Positions 22,843 through 35,400 of a stretch of 64,000 nt of DNA are shown here, piece after piece. The DNA comes from Lota lota (lineage: Eukaryota; Chordata; Actinopteri; Gadiformes; Lotidae), in assembly GCA_026745465.1 (NCBI GenBank), contig JACYXH010000795.1:94407-158406 (forward strand), written 5' to 3'. Each line of letters begins with the position of its first letter. Position 1 is the stretch's first letter. The notes beneath the pieces are model-generated. The model was not told where the DNA came from. It worked only from the letters and a program-made list of their open reading frames with translations, and did not search any database. The translations under genes were made by a program, and so were the position numbers.

Positions 22843-25600
22843 TTATAAGGCATACAAAGGCAATTTGACCACACCAACCAAGCTCACTATATCTGCCACG
22901 TAGGGAAGACTGATCCTTCTCAAAATATAGTGCAATTTTCTTTGGCAGATATACAAAAAAGCCAGTGCCTCACCAGCCACGAACCTCACGTCACTGGTTC
23001 CATCCTCTGTGTGGAGAAAGTCCAGCTCCGGTTGTGAGGGAAACCCCATAGCTGGGATTTTCTCCAGCCCAGTGGCAAATGTAAGGACATCTCCCAGGCT
23101 CAGTGGTGTTTCTCCAGCTGTCAAAATTTTTTTTTTGCCATCAACGAACTTGTAATAATGTAAAGAAAACTAACAGTTATTTTAATGTTTAAATTATAAT
23201 AAATTAGGTGAATATTGCACTCTTGAATAGACTAGACTATTGACGTGTTTTTGTGTTGGTCTGAACAACAGCACATGAACAACACAAAGTAGCATCATGT
23301 GCACACAGACAACACCACTTGTCCTCTGCAAGAGTTAGCTACTGATAGACATTTGTGTTTCACTCTCTGAATCTGTAAATGTAAGGAAAAGTAAAAGAAG
23401 AGATAAACTGGGAGGTGAGAATCACACTGGCAGGTGGAGGTAATGCACTGGCAGGTGGACGTGGTTGCACTTGCAGGTGGAGGTAATGCACTGGCAGGTG
23501 GACGTGGTTGCACTGGCAGAGTCAGTATTTGCCAGCAACTCCTGAAATGATCAGACAATCAGTATTCTTTACTTACTTAGATGTGCAGTGCTGCTCAAAG
23601 TGTTGTAGTACTCATGTTCAGATTTTTGTGACTCGGTTTTGTATGGGAAATCTAGCAAACAAGCAAGCTTTCTCACCATCCTACAGTCAGTGGTAATACA
23701 CATTAACAAAGACAATGATAATCAAGTTCTGCACTCAGATTCTAACATGGTGACGCAGACGTTAAGTGACTCCAACATTGTAACACACACACACACATCT
23801 GGACTTGGTTGCTTAGCAGCCACAGCACATACAATGTACATTGCCCATCAATCCCATTATCTATTATGGCACCTGTGCAGCTGCTGTAGATGGAGTTAGG
23901 TGACATCACCGGCTGCAAAGAACATATCTCAGTTGTCATCTCATCAGTCCCGGCAAAAGCCACAAGATGCTGCAGGAAAACATCGGATAATTTTTCCCTC
24001 ACAATGAAAGAAAGGTTTTTGATTATTGGATGACTACAGATAACAATTACCTGGAATGGCTGAGACACATCAAATCTCCTGCGAATTGTTCTCCCCTCTG
24101 GGTACTTGAACTGTATCGCCACACCAACATCAGGCTCCTCTACAGAGTTGATGAGGCTAATTCTATCTAGTATCGCCTTAACATGGTAATGGAAACGTTC
24201 AAATTCGATCCAATGTAATGAATGACGTTCAACATAAATGAGCTCATGTTTGTAATTCATCATGCTCAGTATGTTTCTTTCTCCAGCGCTGCTCGCCATC
24301 CCCAATTTGTCTCATCTCCTATTGTAATAAATAAAATAAAATGTCATTACATTAGGAAAGTCTGTTAATAACTACAAATGTAAACATTTACCATAATTCC
24401 CAGCAAGTGAATTAATGTTCTTGTCCTTGATCAATTTGAGGAGAGCGAGTGTATTCATTGTCCTGCTGTTGGCTCAACTCTCTCCATGCCTTCAAATTCT
24501 ACAATATAAAAGTTATTATTTTTCTAAGCCACCTGGTGGTATTTACACATAAGTTGTATGGAGAATATGGTCATTCATTTATTTCATACAAATGTCTAAT
24601 AACAACAACATCAATACATTTTTCATCAGATCAGATCTATCTTCGCCGACCCTTTACTGACTGTCATAAAATTGCTCATTTCTTTGTTAATACCTAATAA
24701 CACATAGTTAAGCACAATTCTTTATCCAGTACCATTACACCCAGAAAACTAATATATGGCACAGTATCTCTGACCATCGGCACTGAAGTGACACATTTCA
24801 GAGCATATTTACTTTTAAAAACACATTTAATACATCATTGTCTCGCAAACCGATTACCATATTTTCTGTGGTTTACCCCTCGAATGTAAGAACTTACGTT
24901 TTGAGAATCAGCATTGCTGTTATCTGCAGGGACTTCTGCGTTGATGGCATCTTCACGGACTTCCTGTAAAATACAGAAGAAGAATCCTGGGTCCTGCATC
25001 TACATTTGAATGCTTACATTTACTTCACTTAACACTGAAATATTTAGGCTGCATTTTGAATTACAGTTTCCTCTTCTGGGACCGGATCTCTGACCTGAAA
25101 AAAAGGAACTAAATAGTTGAGTCATGCAAGTCATTGTAAAGGATTCGGCGCCCAGAGATCAGTCGAGGTTGTTGTAGGGACGCTGACCATTTATTTAGCC
25201 CTTGGTGACGCTGGTTCACAGCTATGCTGCAGCAAACATAAACAAGACAGTAGCAAATATTCAGAGCTGGGGAAAGTCATTGCTTCAAAGCACACTCTTC
25301 CAGTTCAATACTAGTTGGGGGAGACATGATTTAAAGCTTGTTATTACAATTGTTAATTCATATACTTACAGTTGGTCTAATGTAGATGGAGGAGCGGCCA
25401 ACATCAGGACATGCAGAGGGGCACAAGGAGGCTAAATTGAGCAGAATAATCCGTCTTTGCCTGTCCACTTTGGCCAGGCTGAATTCAGGATCCCGAACTT
25501 GAGGGAATTCTTACCTAATTGTCTCAATAAATTCTGTCTCTGACAACGATAGGGGCACCACCAATATTTTAAGTGCTGTCCCAGCTACATAGAAAGACAA
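22843..25600 (-). pseudogene. UBX/HECT-like multi-exon gene relic, copy 1
   Basis: Minus-strand exons, right to left. About 25370-25590 has LSLSETEFIETIR, then an in-frame TAA, then EFPQVRDPEFSLAKVDRQRR, and donor GTAAGTAT. 25065-25094 is a 30-nt exon, and 24898-24963 a 66-nt exon. 24051-24305 has the UBX-like FKYPEGRTIRRRFDVSQPFQ. About 23880-24030 is a conserved segment. 22990-23124 has SLGDVLTFATGLEKIPAMGF, the conserved C-lobe turn of HECT ubiquitin ligases as in G2E3-type fish genes. The nonsense codon and the lack of the HECT catalytic Cys exon suggest a dead copy. Family assignment rests on short motifs. It faces the lectins. Confidence 0.5.
23411..23521. repeat. minisatellite, about 20-bp unit
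   Basis: Repeats of gcactggcaggtggaggtaa and variants, about five copies. The homologous site in unit C-side DNA (34681-34850) has expanded to about eight copies. It lies in an intron of the minus-strand relic. Confidence 0.85.
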
Positions 25601-25636
25601 GAAGAAACACAAAGGTGTGGGCAAGAAAATGCACAC

Positions 25637-25720
25637 CTACATACACACACACACACACTCACAAACGTGTGTATGTGTTTGTGTGTGCGTGTGTGTGTGT
25701 AGGTGTGCGGGCATCCTGAG
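25637..25720. repeat. CA/GT-rich repeat with residual PARP4-like exon end
   Basis: Alternating CA and GT tracts precede gtgcgggcatcctgaggc (about 25704-25721). Those are the first bases of the PARP4-like penultimate exon, which then jumps to sequence matching 12913. About 447 bases present in unit A are missing here. Confidence 0.7.
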
Positions 25721-25849
25721 GCTTAGCGATGCTGCTAGGGTCTGCAGGGGATAAGGATGGCGGGGTAACCTAATTTTAGCACACACTCCACAAACATATG
25801 TATTGGAAGGGTGTGTGTGGGCTAAGCCTAAAGAAGCATCTTGTTGCAG

Positions 25850-26060
25850 ATGTGCCGAGCGCTGGCGTGCCGTGAAGCGAGCGGTGGACTGGGTGCGCTG
25901 GGCCGACCACCAGTACCCATGCATCTACAGCCGGCTGGAGTTTGGACGGAGCTGGGAGTCGTCCAGGCGCCAGCTCCTCGGCTATGAGCAGCGCCCGGCC
26001 GCCTCACCCCTCAGCGGGCTCATCCCCTGGAGGGCCTCGCCCCTCCTGGAGGTCCAGTGA
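25850..26060 (+). pseudogene. PARP4-like terminal exon, copy 2 (unit B)
   Basis: A 211-nt exon with the same acceptor (ttgttgcag), frame and TGA as 13037-13247. The main coding difference is Arg for Thr before RQLLGYE. The penultimate exon has been deleted down to 18 bases, so splicing into a PARP4-like product is not possible locally. It lies 1.6 kb upstream of lectin B. Retention of the complete frame in three copies could reflect recent duplication rather than selection. Confidence 0.6.
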
Positions 26061-27576
26061 AACCAAGACAAGACGCTGAATGATTAGAGGTTTCACAGGT
26101 TCACTGCAAACTCACACAGGAAATCCCCATCTCACGCATTTAGCACACGACTTCACACATACTTGCATTGCAACTTTTGTTAATTCCACTTTGCAACAAC
26201 CATAGTACAAAAAGTACACTCAGACCAAGTAGTCAGTGGTAATCTTGGCAATCCCAACAACTGGACCTGAACTGAACCATTTTCAACTGGTTTGCAGTGC
26301 AGATTCATTTTGCATGTCATCACAGGCCCTGTTTACACAAGCGTTCAAAACCCGATTTCAAATGTTTTATGCAAAGAAAGATGTCTTCTCAATCTGAAAT
26401 GATGTGAATTCGATTCCTAGTGTAATTCAATTATCAAACATGATTCACAACATTATCCATAGTAATGTAATCTAACACAGACACTCCTCCATTTCTCCGA
26501 TTATTTTGGAAAACTGAAATTTGTCATATCTAGTGGGAATCCCTTGTAAACTACACCTTTGTCTATACAGGCTCAAACAATTGTGAGTGCGTTGTGCCGT
26601 TGTTTTAAACAGATGAAGTTTTAAATCTAGGTTAAATAACTGTTGTATTCCTCTGGTTTAAACAGGGCCACAGTGTGCTATGCTGTATTTCAGAGTTGTG
26701 TCAGTGTTCGTAGTGGGCCACGCACTGGTGGGTTCTATGTGTATTAGTGACTATGTACAGTTGTGTGAAGGGATTCTTTTCCATGAGTAGTTCTGGTTGT
26801 GGTTATGTGACTTGAGTTGGTAGTGTTTCAGACAGTAGATAATGTTAATGGTGATGATTGTTTCAGATTGTTCTTCAATTAAGGTTTTGAAATAGGTTTG
26901 CCCAATGCAAATGCTTCCATGTGAGCTAAATGTGATTAAAATGACCAATTAATTTAATGTTCAATAAACCATTTACCAGGAAACATGTTTCCAGAATAAG
27001 TTTAATAATAGTTAGATACTTGTTTAATAACCCTTGTATGTCGAGTCTTCTTCAAACTCTAGTAGGCTAAACCTAAGAGGGACATCCAGCTCCCTTCCTG
27101 GATATCCTTTATATCTTATATAATAATCATGAATAATAATGAAATAAAACAATGAAAGTCATTGAAAACATGACACCAAAATTTGCTTCATACTTATTTT
27201 CACAAATGGATAAACAGCAAGAAAAGATTAATTGAATTATGAGGAAGTTGATGGTTTTGAAAAAAACTGCACAAAACACTTCCCCATAAAACCCAGCAGC
27301 TCTCTCAAAGTTTAGTTAACAAACGTCAACTTAATTCACAAATGTATTCAGAGTTTTTTAAATTTGGAAAGAACACGCAGTAGGCCTACCAAATCACAAT
27401 GATACATCGTCATGAATCATTATGTATCATCATGATAAATGAAAAAAGACACCAACATGAGTTTTTATTATCTGTTTAGTAAATGGATAAATAGAAAAGA
27501 ATGCAACATTAGCATCAACAACAATGCTGATTGTTGTGTGATATAAAACCACAAACCACTTCTTCCTAAACCGACT
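26061..27576. other. conserved lectin 5' flank, unit B
   Basis: Closely matches 13248-14807, with small indels and substitutions. No gene seen. Confidence 0.7.
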
Positions 27577-27583
27577 TATAAAG
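27577..27583 (+). promoter_or_regulatory. TATA box of lectin B
   Basis: TATAAAG lies 89 bases before the lectin B ATG, in the block shared with A and C. Confidence 0.6.
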
Positions 27584-27671
27584 AAGACCCAGTAGGCCTA
27601 CCCCCATCACATCACACCCCAGACAGCTCTCTGTCTTGGGCTTTGGCCATTACAAATAATCAGTCGGGACA

Positions 27672-28170
27672 ATGGAGGACATCTACGTCAACGTTGACAT
27701 GCTTAAACCTTCGACAGCTTCACCAAACCAGCCAGGTAAAACTAGTACAGATCATAACGATGACAACATCCATAAAATTAACAATGATGATATAATTACA
27801 TTTTTCCTCTAGTGTGATGTTTATTTGTGTGAAACACAAACAGGTGTAGCGTCTTCCTCTCTCTGTTTGTTTCCAAACCCAGGTCCCCTGAGACCCAGAG
27901 CGATGGGAACAGGGAGGAGTTGGTCGAGACCTGCGTTACTTGGTCTGGGGCTTCTGTGTGTTATTCTTCTGGCTGGACTCCTGGTCCTTGGTTTACGATG
28001 TGAGTTTGGTTCTCGTTCATGAATAAACACCACGGTCTGAATCATTGAGGACATCTTTAAAACCTTTTTTAAATCCCAATCTATTCAGACGGGAGTTTTG
28101 GATAAACTTATTCAAAGATTTTTGTTTCTAAAGTTTTACTAAACATCAGATTTGAGACTTTGTCTAGTCC

Positions 28171-28206
<36 letters not shown>

Positions 28207-29801
28207 TGTGGGTCCTGAATAAACAATAACTGAGACATAGCGAGTTTCTGTGGTTTAAAATTAGTATTTATAGAGATATGAATGTCTCTTCATAATTTCA
28301 GATTCCGTCACAGTACAGGATCTCTCTGTGATCCAGTCTGAATTGACAGAGCGACAGATTGAACTCTCTACCTTGGTGGAGGAGAGAAACCAGCAGAATT
28401 CAAGCCTCTTCACCCTAAAGCAGAGGTTTGATGAACAGCAGAAGGAGAACATCAAAATGAGTGAGCGTTTGGAATGTAACTGTAGCTACGCTGGCTTCGT
28501 GTGTTGGTCGACCTAGAGCAGAAAGAGCATTGAAAAGCAAAACCTTGATACGTTTGTCTAGATCCTAAACAAACCTTTTCTAAATGTTCATGAGTATTTC
28601 TTGCATTTGTTGAAGCCTTGCTCTGCTGTGTCTTTCTGTGTAGTTCTGCGATGGCTTTTCCCCAGCATCCCCATCACGATATGTTCTGGCAATTGCAGCA
28701 TGTTTTGGGCAAAAAAGCCATTCATTGTCAGAGTTTTTCTAGTTTGATAATTTCTCACCACAGATGAGACATTCTAAAAATGTTTTCCCTCACAGACTGT
28801 ACTTCATTTTTGCGTTGAAGCCATATTAAAGCTCAGAAAACAGACTCAATGCTCTGGCTGAGATAATGGTTACTGTCAGGCGTGTTCCAGCACCTGGGAC
28901 CATTCCACACATTTACACTGATAAATATATACATATATATATTTATATAATGTTTTTGAATAGGCCTATATATATTTTATTTCATAATTTGTGGTGTAGC
29001 GTTTTTAAGATTTGAGAATGTATAAATAGGATACCTATAGATAGAGCCTGGGGTTCCTGCCCCCTGTACTGGTGCATCATAAAGGGCTAGTATAGCTTAT
29101 GTGGCTTGTGTAGGGCTTATGTAACAGCTGTACTGCTGGAATAGGGGATTGGGATTGGCTCATTTAGTCCCTACTTTACCTCATAGACAAAAGGTGCCCA
29201 GAGGGATGGAGGAAGTTTGAGAATTCCTGCTATCATCACTCGGACCAGCGGAATTCCTGGAATAACAGCAGGAAGGATTGCATGAAGAAAGGAGGTGATC
29301 TGGTGGTTATAGACAGCTCCCAGGAACAGGTAACAACCCCCCCCCCCCCCCCCCCCCCCCCGAAATACACTCCCCCCACCTCTGATGGTTTTCACATATT
29401 GTTCCTTGTAAACCAATGGAATTCAGTCCTGTTTAAGTGAATCAAAAAGAGGACCAACTGAAAAATAACCTATAGTCTTTATGTTCACATTGGCAGCTGT
29501 TCTAAAGGAAAACTCAGTTCTCTCTCTGATATACTTGACCTCTGATGGATCAGTGGATCAGTGGATCTTGATGTACATGCTAACATGAAGTTAAATTAGG
29601 ACTTAAGGGAGCAATCAATACAGAAAATATAATGACTAATTAGTAATTGTTTGTTGTGTTAATGTGTTCCAACAGAAGTTCCTCTCTAAGTATAAGGCAG
29701 ATCATTGGATTGGTCTGAGTGAGTTGGAGCAGGAAGGGACCTGGAAATGGGTTGATGGAGCACCACTGATTCTAAGGTGAGAGAGAGAGAACATACCCTA
29801 A

Positions 29802-29872
<71 letters not shown>

Positions 29873-30185
29873 CTTCTGGTCATGAACCAACTCAAACTAA
29901 TGTGATCAATACGCAATATGTTAATAATTCAGATTGTTATATTTTATTTATTGAATTATCTGAATTGTTTCATTATACAAAATAAATGTTTTCACAATCT
30001 GTTTCTCTGTAAGCTACTGGGAGAAACGTCAGCCTGATAATGGCAACAACGTTCCAGAACACGGGGACGAAGACTGTGTCCATATCATAGGACATGTCAA
30101 GTGGAATGACATTTCCTGTGATGCCAACCTACAATGGATCTGTGAAAAATCGACAGAAGACGCGCAGATCTCAATGGCTCAATAA
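27672..30185 (+). CDS. C-type lectin receptor B (intact, 251 aa)
   Basis: Exons: 27672-27735, 27883-27999, 28302-28460, 29187-29329, 29676-29776 and 30014-30185. All have GT-AG borders, and the 756 nt read through without a stop. It is a type II membrane protein. The tail has MEDIYVNVDMLKP (tyrosine motif YVNV). The membrane span is about residues 39-59. A heptad-rich stalk covers about 61-113 with sequon NSS. The C-type lectin domain covers about 117-240. Six conserved cysteines, WIGL, WKWVDG, QPD (201-203) and WND (225-227) are present. QPD is the galactose-type triplet in mammalian lectins, and the Ca2+ ligands look complete. The family is the CD209/hepatic-lectin-like fish receptors. The likely role is glycan recognition on immune cells, inferred from family only. 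Confidence 0.88.
28173..28205. repeat. (GT)n in lectin B intron 2
   Basis: Short GT run at the same intron position as in A, C and D. Confidence 0.9.
29337..29361. repeat. poly-C tract next to the exon 4 donor of lectin B
   Basis: Twenty-five C residues begin 7 bases after the exon 4 end (gtaacaaccc). In A the same site has only five C residues. The run may affect both splicing and sequencing accuracy. Confidence 0.9.
29777..29870. repeat. (GA)n tract with duplicated exon 5 donor, lectin B
   Basis: The donor word CTAAGGTGAGAGAG occurs at the exon 5 end and again 36 bases downstream, followed by about 29 GA repeats. Use of the second donor would add AGG TGA and stop translation. Confidence 0.85.
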
Positions 30186-30866
30186 TCAGTGTTTATGGGT
30201 TGTCGTTGCTGGCTTGCATGAGTGTATTTTATAATCAGGACTCTGAAAATGGCATGTACCTTATTGATAGTTTGGCGTGTGCAGCAGTCATCGCTACAGT
30301 AGTTGTTGTCCCCTGGTCCTAATGCCTGCTGAGTTTTATGAGAGAAATATACCCATTCTCTTTATGAATGGTGTTGAATTAAGTTGAATTGCACTTTTGA
30401 ATAATAATAATATTAATACTAAAAACAAAATACATCCATTTGTAGGATGACTCAATCACTCAACATGGCTCATTGAAAATAATCATTAAATAATTGTCTA
30501 ATAAATAAATTAGGTAAATGCCATTTACTTCCCAATGGTTGAACACTTACTTTTTACACAAAACATGGAAATGTAGTACGTTATTTAGTTGAAGGACCGC
30601 TGAAGTTCCCTAAATATATCTTCATAAATATATATTTAGAGAAAGGGAAGGAACGTTTCAAAATACAGATTAGATTAGTTTTCTACCATTTCTTTAATTC
30701 ATGGTGGTTTCAGTAATCCCATGGTACCTAAAAGCATACATAATCTTGATAACTAATGTCATCTTTGACTTTCAGATAGAACAGAAGGAAACTTACAGGT
30801 GACTATCATCAATGATTCTCCACTGACAGCAGCAGCGTGATGATGTAGAGTGTTATTTTAGGAAAT
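30186..30866. other. 3' flank of lectin B
   Basis: Noncoding, colinear with 17256-17944 of unit A. No separate gene seen. Confidence 0.6.
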
Positions 30867-31976
30867 TGTAGAAGTTAGATCAAAATCCACAGCAAGTTTC
30901 CAGTCTGATTATTTCAAAAAGACAGTGGAGTCAATACTTCACGCTCAACACTTTATTTGTGGGCTCACGCAGGAAACCCTTAACAACCACCAGAGTCCTT
31001 CCGTGGTCACAAAAGTCCCTGCTTAATTCTGCTTGTAAAATCCTGCGTACTCTCCCATTATTCTCGTCCCATGCTTTTCCCATTAACGTTTTTTCATTTA
31101 TCAAAAAACACAGTAACTCAAAGCACATGACAAGGGCGGGGCTCTCGGTTACCTCCAAATATTACCTGTTATCATACAAAAAGGTGTAACCCACAGATTG
31201 CTATTGGGTTACTGGTATTCAAACGAGCCAATCACAAACCGCCTAAACTCTCTCAAGGCTAAAGACTTGGCAGGGTGTGATACCTGGGCCAGATGGGCCC
31301 CCGACCTGTTGATCTGAAGGGGGTCTGTCGTTGGGCTGTGAGACAAGGGAAGGGCCATTAGGTTTGGAGATAGACGTCTGGCAAGGAGACTACACATTAA
31401 TAGTTTGAACAACTCCTCAAGTGTAGTGGAGGGATGGTGGCCGATGTTTGGCAGGGAGGGGGATTAATAACAGAATAAAGGTAAATACACATATATCAAC
31501 TAAAAGTGGGGGTCAGAGAAAGGGATCTGGCAGGGAGGGGCGTGAGGGCAGGGAGGGGGATTAATACCGATGTTTGGCAGGGAGGGGGATTAATAAAATT
31601 ATGATGGTAAATACACACAGACCAACCAAAAGTGGGGGTCAGAGACAGGGATCGGATCTTGGGCTGCAAGACAAAAAAATGGACCACTAACACCGACCCC
31701 TCGGTTGCTCCATTGCTCAATTGCTTTAAGAACAAAAGGGGTTTAGAGACAGACGTCCGGCAGGGAGGAGGATGAGAACACGATAAAGGTAAATATACTG
31801 TACTTATCAACTTAGACTGAAGTTCAGAGAAAGGTATTTGGTAGGGAGGGCGAGAGGGCAGGGAAAAGCTGTCGTCAACTACCAATGGGGGCCAGAGACA
31901 GGGCTCTGGAAGGGAGGGGGGGAACAGCGTGAAGCGAAGCCATATCTAACTTTAACAATTAATACAATCCTCCACA
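30867..31976 (-). repeat. solo LTR (1.1 kb), target duplication AAAT
   Basis: Absent from unit A, where ggaaatccaatgc is uninterrupted (17941-17953). The insert starts TGTAGAAG, ends CTCCACA, and is flanked by AAAT (30863-30866 and 31977-31980). The minus strand carries an AATAAA-like signal near 30950. From 31430 to 31910 there is an array of degenerate direct repeats built on ggcagggaggggg and aaagtgggggtcagag, like U3 enhancer repeats. The large LTR size and 4-bp duplication resemble retroviral elements. Confidence 0.75.
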
Positions 31977-32444
31977 AAATACAATGCAAATAAATGGAAT
32001 TGAATTGATCTTTCTTGTTACAATTCTTATGCACCCTGCACTTATTAATTTACACATATATATTCTTTATTGTCCATTTTGTGATTGCAAAGGGCAGACA
32101 TCAATTTGATATCTGCTATTGAAAAGGGTACATTAAATCACAGCCAGCCAGGACACATTCAAATATAATATATATGTATATTGTATGTATATTGTCTTTC
32201 TACTATGCACTTATTTATCACAATTAGTTATATACATTGAATAAAAATGTGAAGCAGCTTGTCTGTGCCCTTTCCTCCTGTGTTGTCCTTGCATGAAGTC
32301 TCCACCACGTTTTTCTGTGCTGCATGGGGATGCTCCAAACGCTCAGAGAAAGGAGTACAGATGTACAAATGGTTGGATCAATCGAACTAATCAAAGATTA
32401 CAATGACAAAAAATACGTGAAGTTATCATATTCAAACACTGCAA
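31977..32444. other. 3' flank of unit B before the Gypsy scar
   Basis: Noncoding, colinear with 17950-18415. No gene seen. Confidence 0.6.
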
Positions 32445-32698
32445 AGGTGGTAAATATGCGCCGCTCCCCCCCTGTCAGAACGCGCAATCTCATAGTCGAC
32501 ATCCCCTACCCACCGTACGAAAACAAAAGCTCCTTGTAATTTTGAGCTGGATGTAGGAAGCAATACAAGTACTTTATCTCCTGGTGCGAATTGTCTCAGC
32601 CGAGTACCTCTGTTATACAGCCGCTGCTGACGTGCGGGATCTAACCGCGGCCTTAACTTGATGCTTTTTCCCATCCAACGAATTTCCACGGTCACGGT
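32445..32698 (-). pseudogene. Gypsy deletion derivative: protease end joined to integrase C-terminus
   Basis: The minus strand reads TVEIRWMGK, which matches the segment following the protease at 19730-19765 in unit A. It then passes directly to RQQRLYNRGTRLRQFAPGDKV, an integrase C-terminal segment typical of Gypsy. Both flanks match the flanks of the unit A Gypsy. This is the same ancestral insertion reduced by a large internal rearrangement. Confidence 0.7.
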
Positions 32699-33080
32699 TA
32701 CGAAACTGTACTTTCTTTATTTCACCTGCTGAACATTTTATCCTCCTGGTTCCATAATGTCCGTCATGGTAGATTTTGCTGTGTGGTGAACATTTCTTGA
32801 AAAAATGTCTTCTTCAGAACCATAGCTTTAAACGGATTTGATATTCATGATATTTCACGTGTCTGATCTTAAATGTAACAGAGATTTTTGATTAATTAAA
32901 TTATCAAACATTATTATATCAACCACAAGTCAGCTTCAGAAGGGAACAGAACCTGAAACTTGGCATGCACATAGAGGACACCTTCCTAAACAGGTGACAA
33001 AAGTCTGGTGACGATATCTCAATCCATGACGTCACAGTATCAATTAAAGTTGTTGCTCTTAAGCGTAATGCACCACTTTA

Positions 33081-33094
33081 CCAGCAGGTGGCAG
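33081..33094 (+). promoter_or_regulatory. CTCF-like motif
   Basis: CCAGCAGGTGGCAG, the paralogous counterpart of 21807-21820. Confidence 0.35.
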
Positions 33095-33129
33095 GATATC
33101 ACTCATAAACGGCATCTACTATTAAACCT

Positions 33130-33330
<201 letters not shown>

Positions 33331-33732
33331 TTGCGTGTGAGTGTTGGTTATGAAAGTACAAAAAAACTGTGCTGAAGAACTAAGATGGTGGATATTGCAG
33401 CACTTTTCCAGCAGTTGACAAAATATCACAGAAAACGACATCTACCATCAAACCTGTGTGTGTGTGTGTCTCTCTCTGTCAGTTTTCTTATATTTCAAAG
33501 TATAGAAATTTGAAAAATAAAATTGGATGCATTGTTTTGAAATTTGCCCAAGGTCTCGCTCCAAGCACATAGGGGACACCTTCCTCAACATGTGAAAAAC
33601 GTTTGGTGTCGATATCTCATTCCATGATGTCACAGTGTTAATTAAAGTCATTGCTCAGTAGTAATGCACCATTTCGCCAGCAGATGGCAGAATATCACAC
33701 AATAACTGCATCTATTATGAAACCACTGTGTC

Positions 33733-33737
<5 letters not shown>

Positions 33738-33798
<61 letters not shown>

Positions 33799-33822
33799 TG
33801 TGTGTGTGTGTGTGTGTGTGTA
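33738..33822. repeat. (GT)n microsatellite
   Basis: Colinear with 22477-22527 but longer. A CTCF-like word (33677-33690) precedes it by about 50 bases. Confidence 0.9.
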
Positions 33823-34680
33823 TGTCTCTCTCTCTCTCTCCATCTGTCTGTGTGTGTCTGTGCCTTTGCGTTGTTTCTCTCTATGTCTTTGTGTGTCTGT
33901 CTTTTTCTTTGTGTGTGCATGTCTGGTTCTTTATATTTCAAAATGGATGCATTGGTTTGACGTTCGCCTATCCAAACTGAGGCTTTACTACAACGCAGGC
34001 TGGGCCATAATGGGGTACACACATCATTTCTCAATAGTCAGTGTTGAAGGTGGCTGTTGACACTGTATACTTTAGAAACATAGTTGGTGATTATTTTGAT
34101 GTGTATACTTTATAAAGGCATACAAAGGCAATTTTACCACACCAACCAAGCTCACTATATCTGCCACGTAGGGAAGACTGATCCTTCTCAAAATATAGTG
34201 CATTTTGCTTTGGCAGATATACAAAAAAGCCAGTGCCTCACCAGCCACGAACCTCACGTCACTGGTTCCATCCTCTGTGTGGAGAAAGTCCAGCTCCGGT
34301 TGTGAGGGAAACCCCATAGCTGGGATTTTCTCCAGCCCAGTGGCAAATGTAAGGATGTCTTCCAGGCTCAGTGGCGTTTCTCCAGCTATTCACTGATGGC
34401 AAAAAAATATTTTTGCCATCAATGAACTTGTAATAATGTAAAGAAAACTAAGTTATTTTACTGTTTAAATTATAATAAATTAGGGGAATATTGCACTCTT
34501 AAATAGACTAGACTATTAACATGCTTTTGTGTTGGTCTGAACAACAGCACATGAACAACTCAAAGTACCATCATGTGTACACAGATAACACCACTTGCCC
34601 TCTGCAAGAGTTAGCTACTGATAGCCATTTGTGTTTCACTCTCTGAATCTGTAAATGTAAGGAGAAGTAAAAGAAGAGAT

Positions 34681-34850
34681 GCACTGGCAGGTGAGGATAA
34701 CACTGGCAGGTGGAGGTAATGCACTTGCAGGTGGAGGTAATGTACTGGCAGGTGGAAGTGGTTGCACTGGCAGGTGGAGGTAATGCACTGGCAGGTGGAC
34801 GTGGTTGCACTGGCAGGTGGAGGTAATGGACTGGTAGGTGGTCGTGGTTG
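34681..34850. repeat. minisatellite, about 20-bp unit, expanded
   Basis: About eight copies of the gcactggcaggtggaggtaat family. Homologous to the shorter array at 23411-23521. Confidence 0.85.
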
Positions 34851-35400
34851 TCAGTTTTCTCAGAGTCAGTATTTGCCAGCAACTCCTGAAATGATCAGAC
34901 AATCAGTATTCTTTACTTACTTAGATGTGCAGTGCTGCTCAAAGTGTTGTAGTACTCATGTTCAGATTTTTGTGACTCAGTTTTGTATGGGAAATCTAGC
35001 AAACAAGCAAGCTTTCTCACCATTCTACAGTCAGTGGTAATACACATTAACAAAGACAATGATAATCAAGTTCTGCACTCAGATTCTAACATGGTGACGC
35101 AGACGTTAAGTGACTCCAACATTGTAACACACACACACACACATCTGGACTTGGTTGCTTAACAGCCACAGCACATACAATGCACAGGGCCCATCAATTC
35201 CATTATCCTTTATGGCACCTGTGCAGCTGCTGTAGATGGAGTTATGTGACATCGCCAGCTGCACAGAAAAGATCTCAGTTGTCATCTCATCAGTCCCGGC
35301 AAAAGCCACAAGATGCTGCGTGAAAATATCGAATAACCTTTCCCTCACAATGAAAGAAAAGTTCACGATTATTGGATGACTACAGATAACAATTACCTGG

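Noticed and set aside
23295-23558. Minus-strand repetitive peptide (PPASALPP-type) and a CRISPR-like look of the minisatellite
   Set aside because: It is a tandem 20-bp minisatellite without unique spacers, in a eukaryotic intron.
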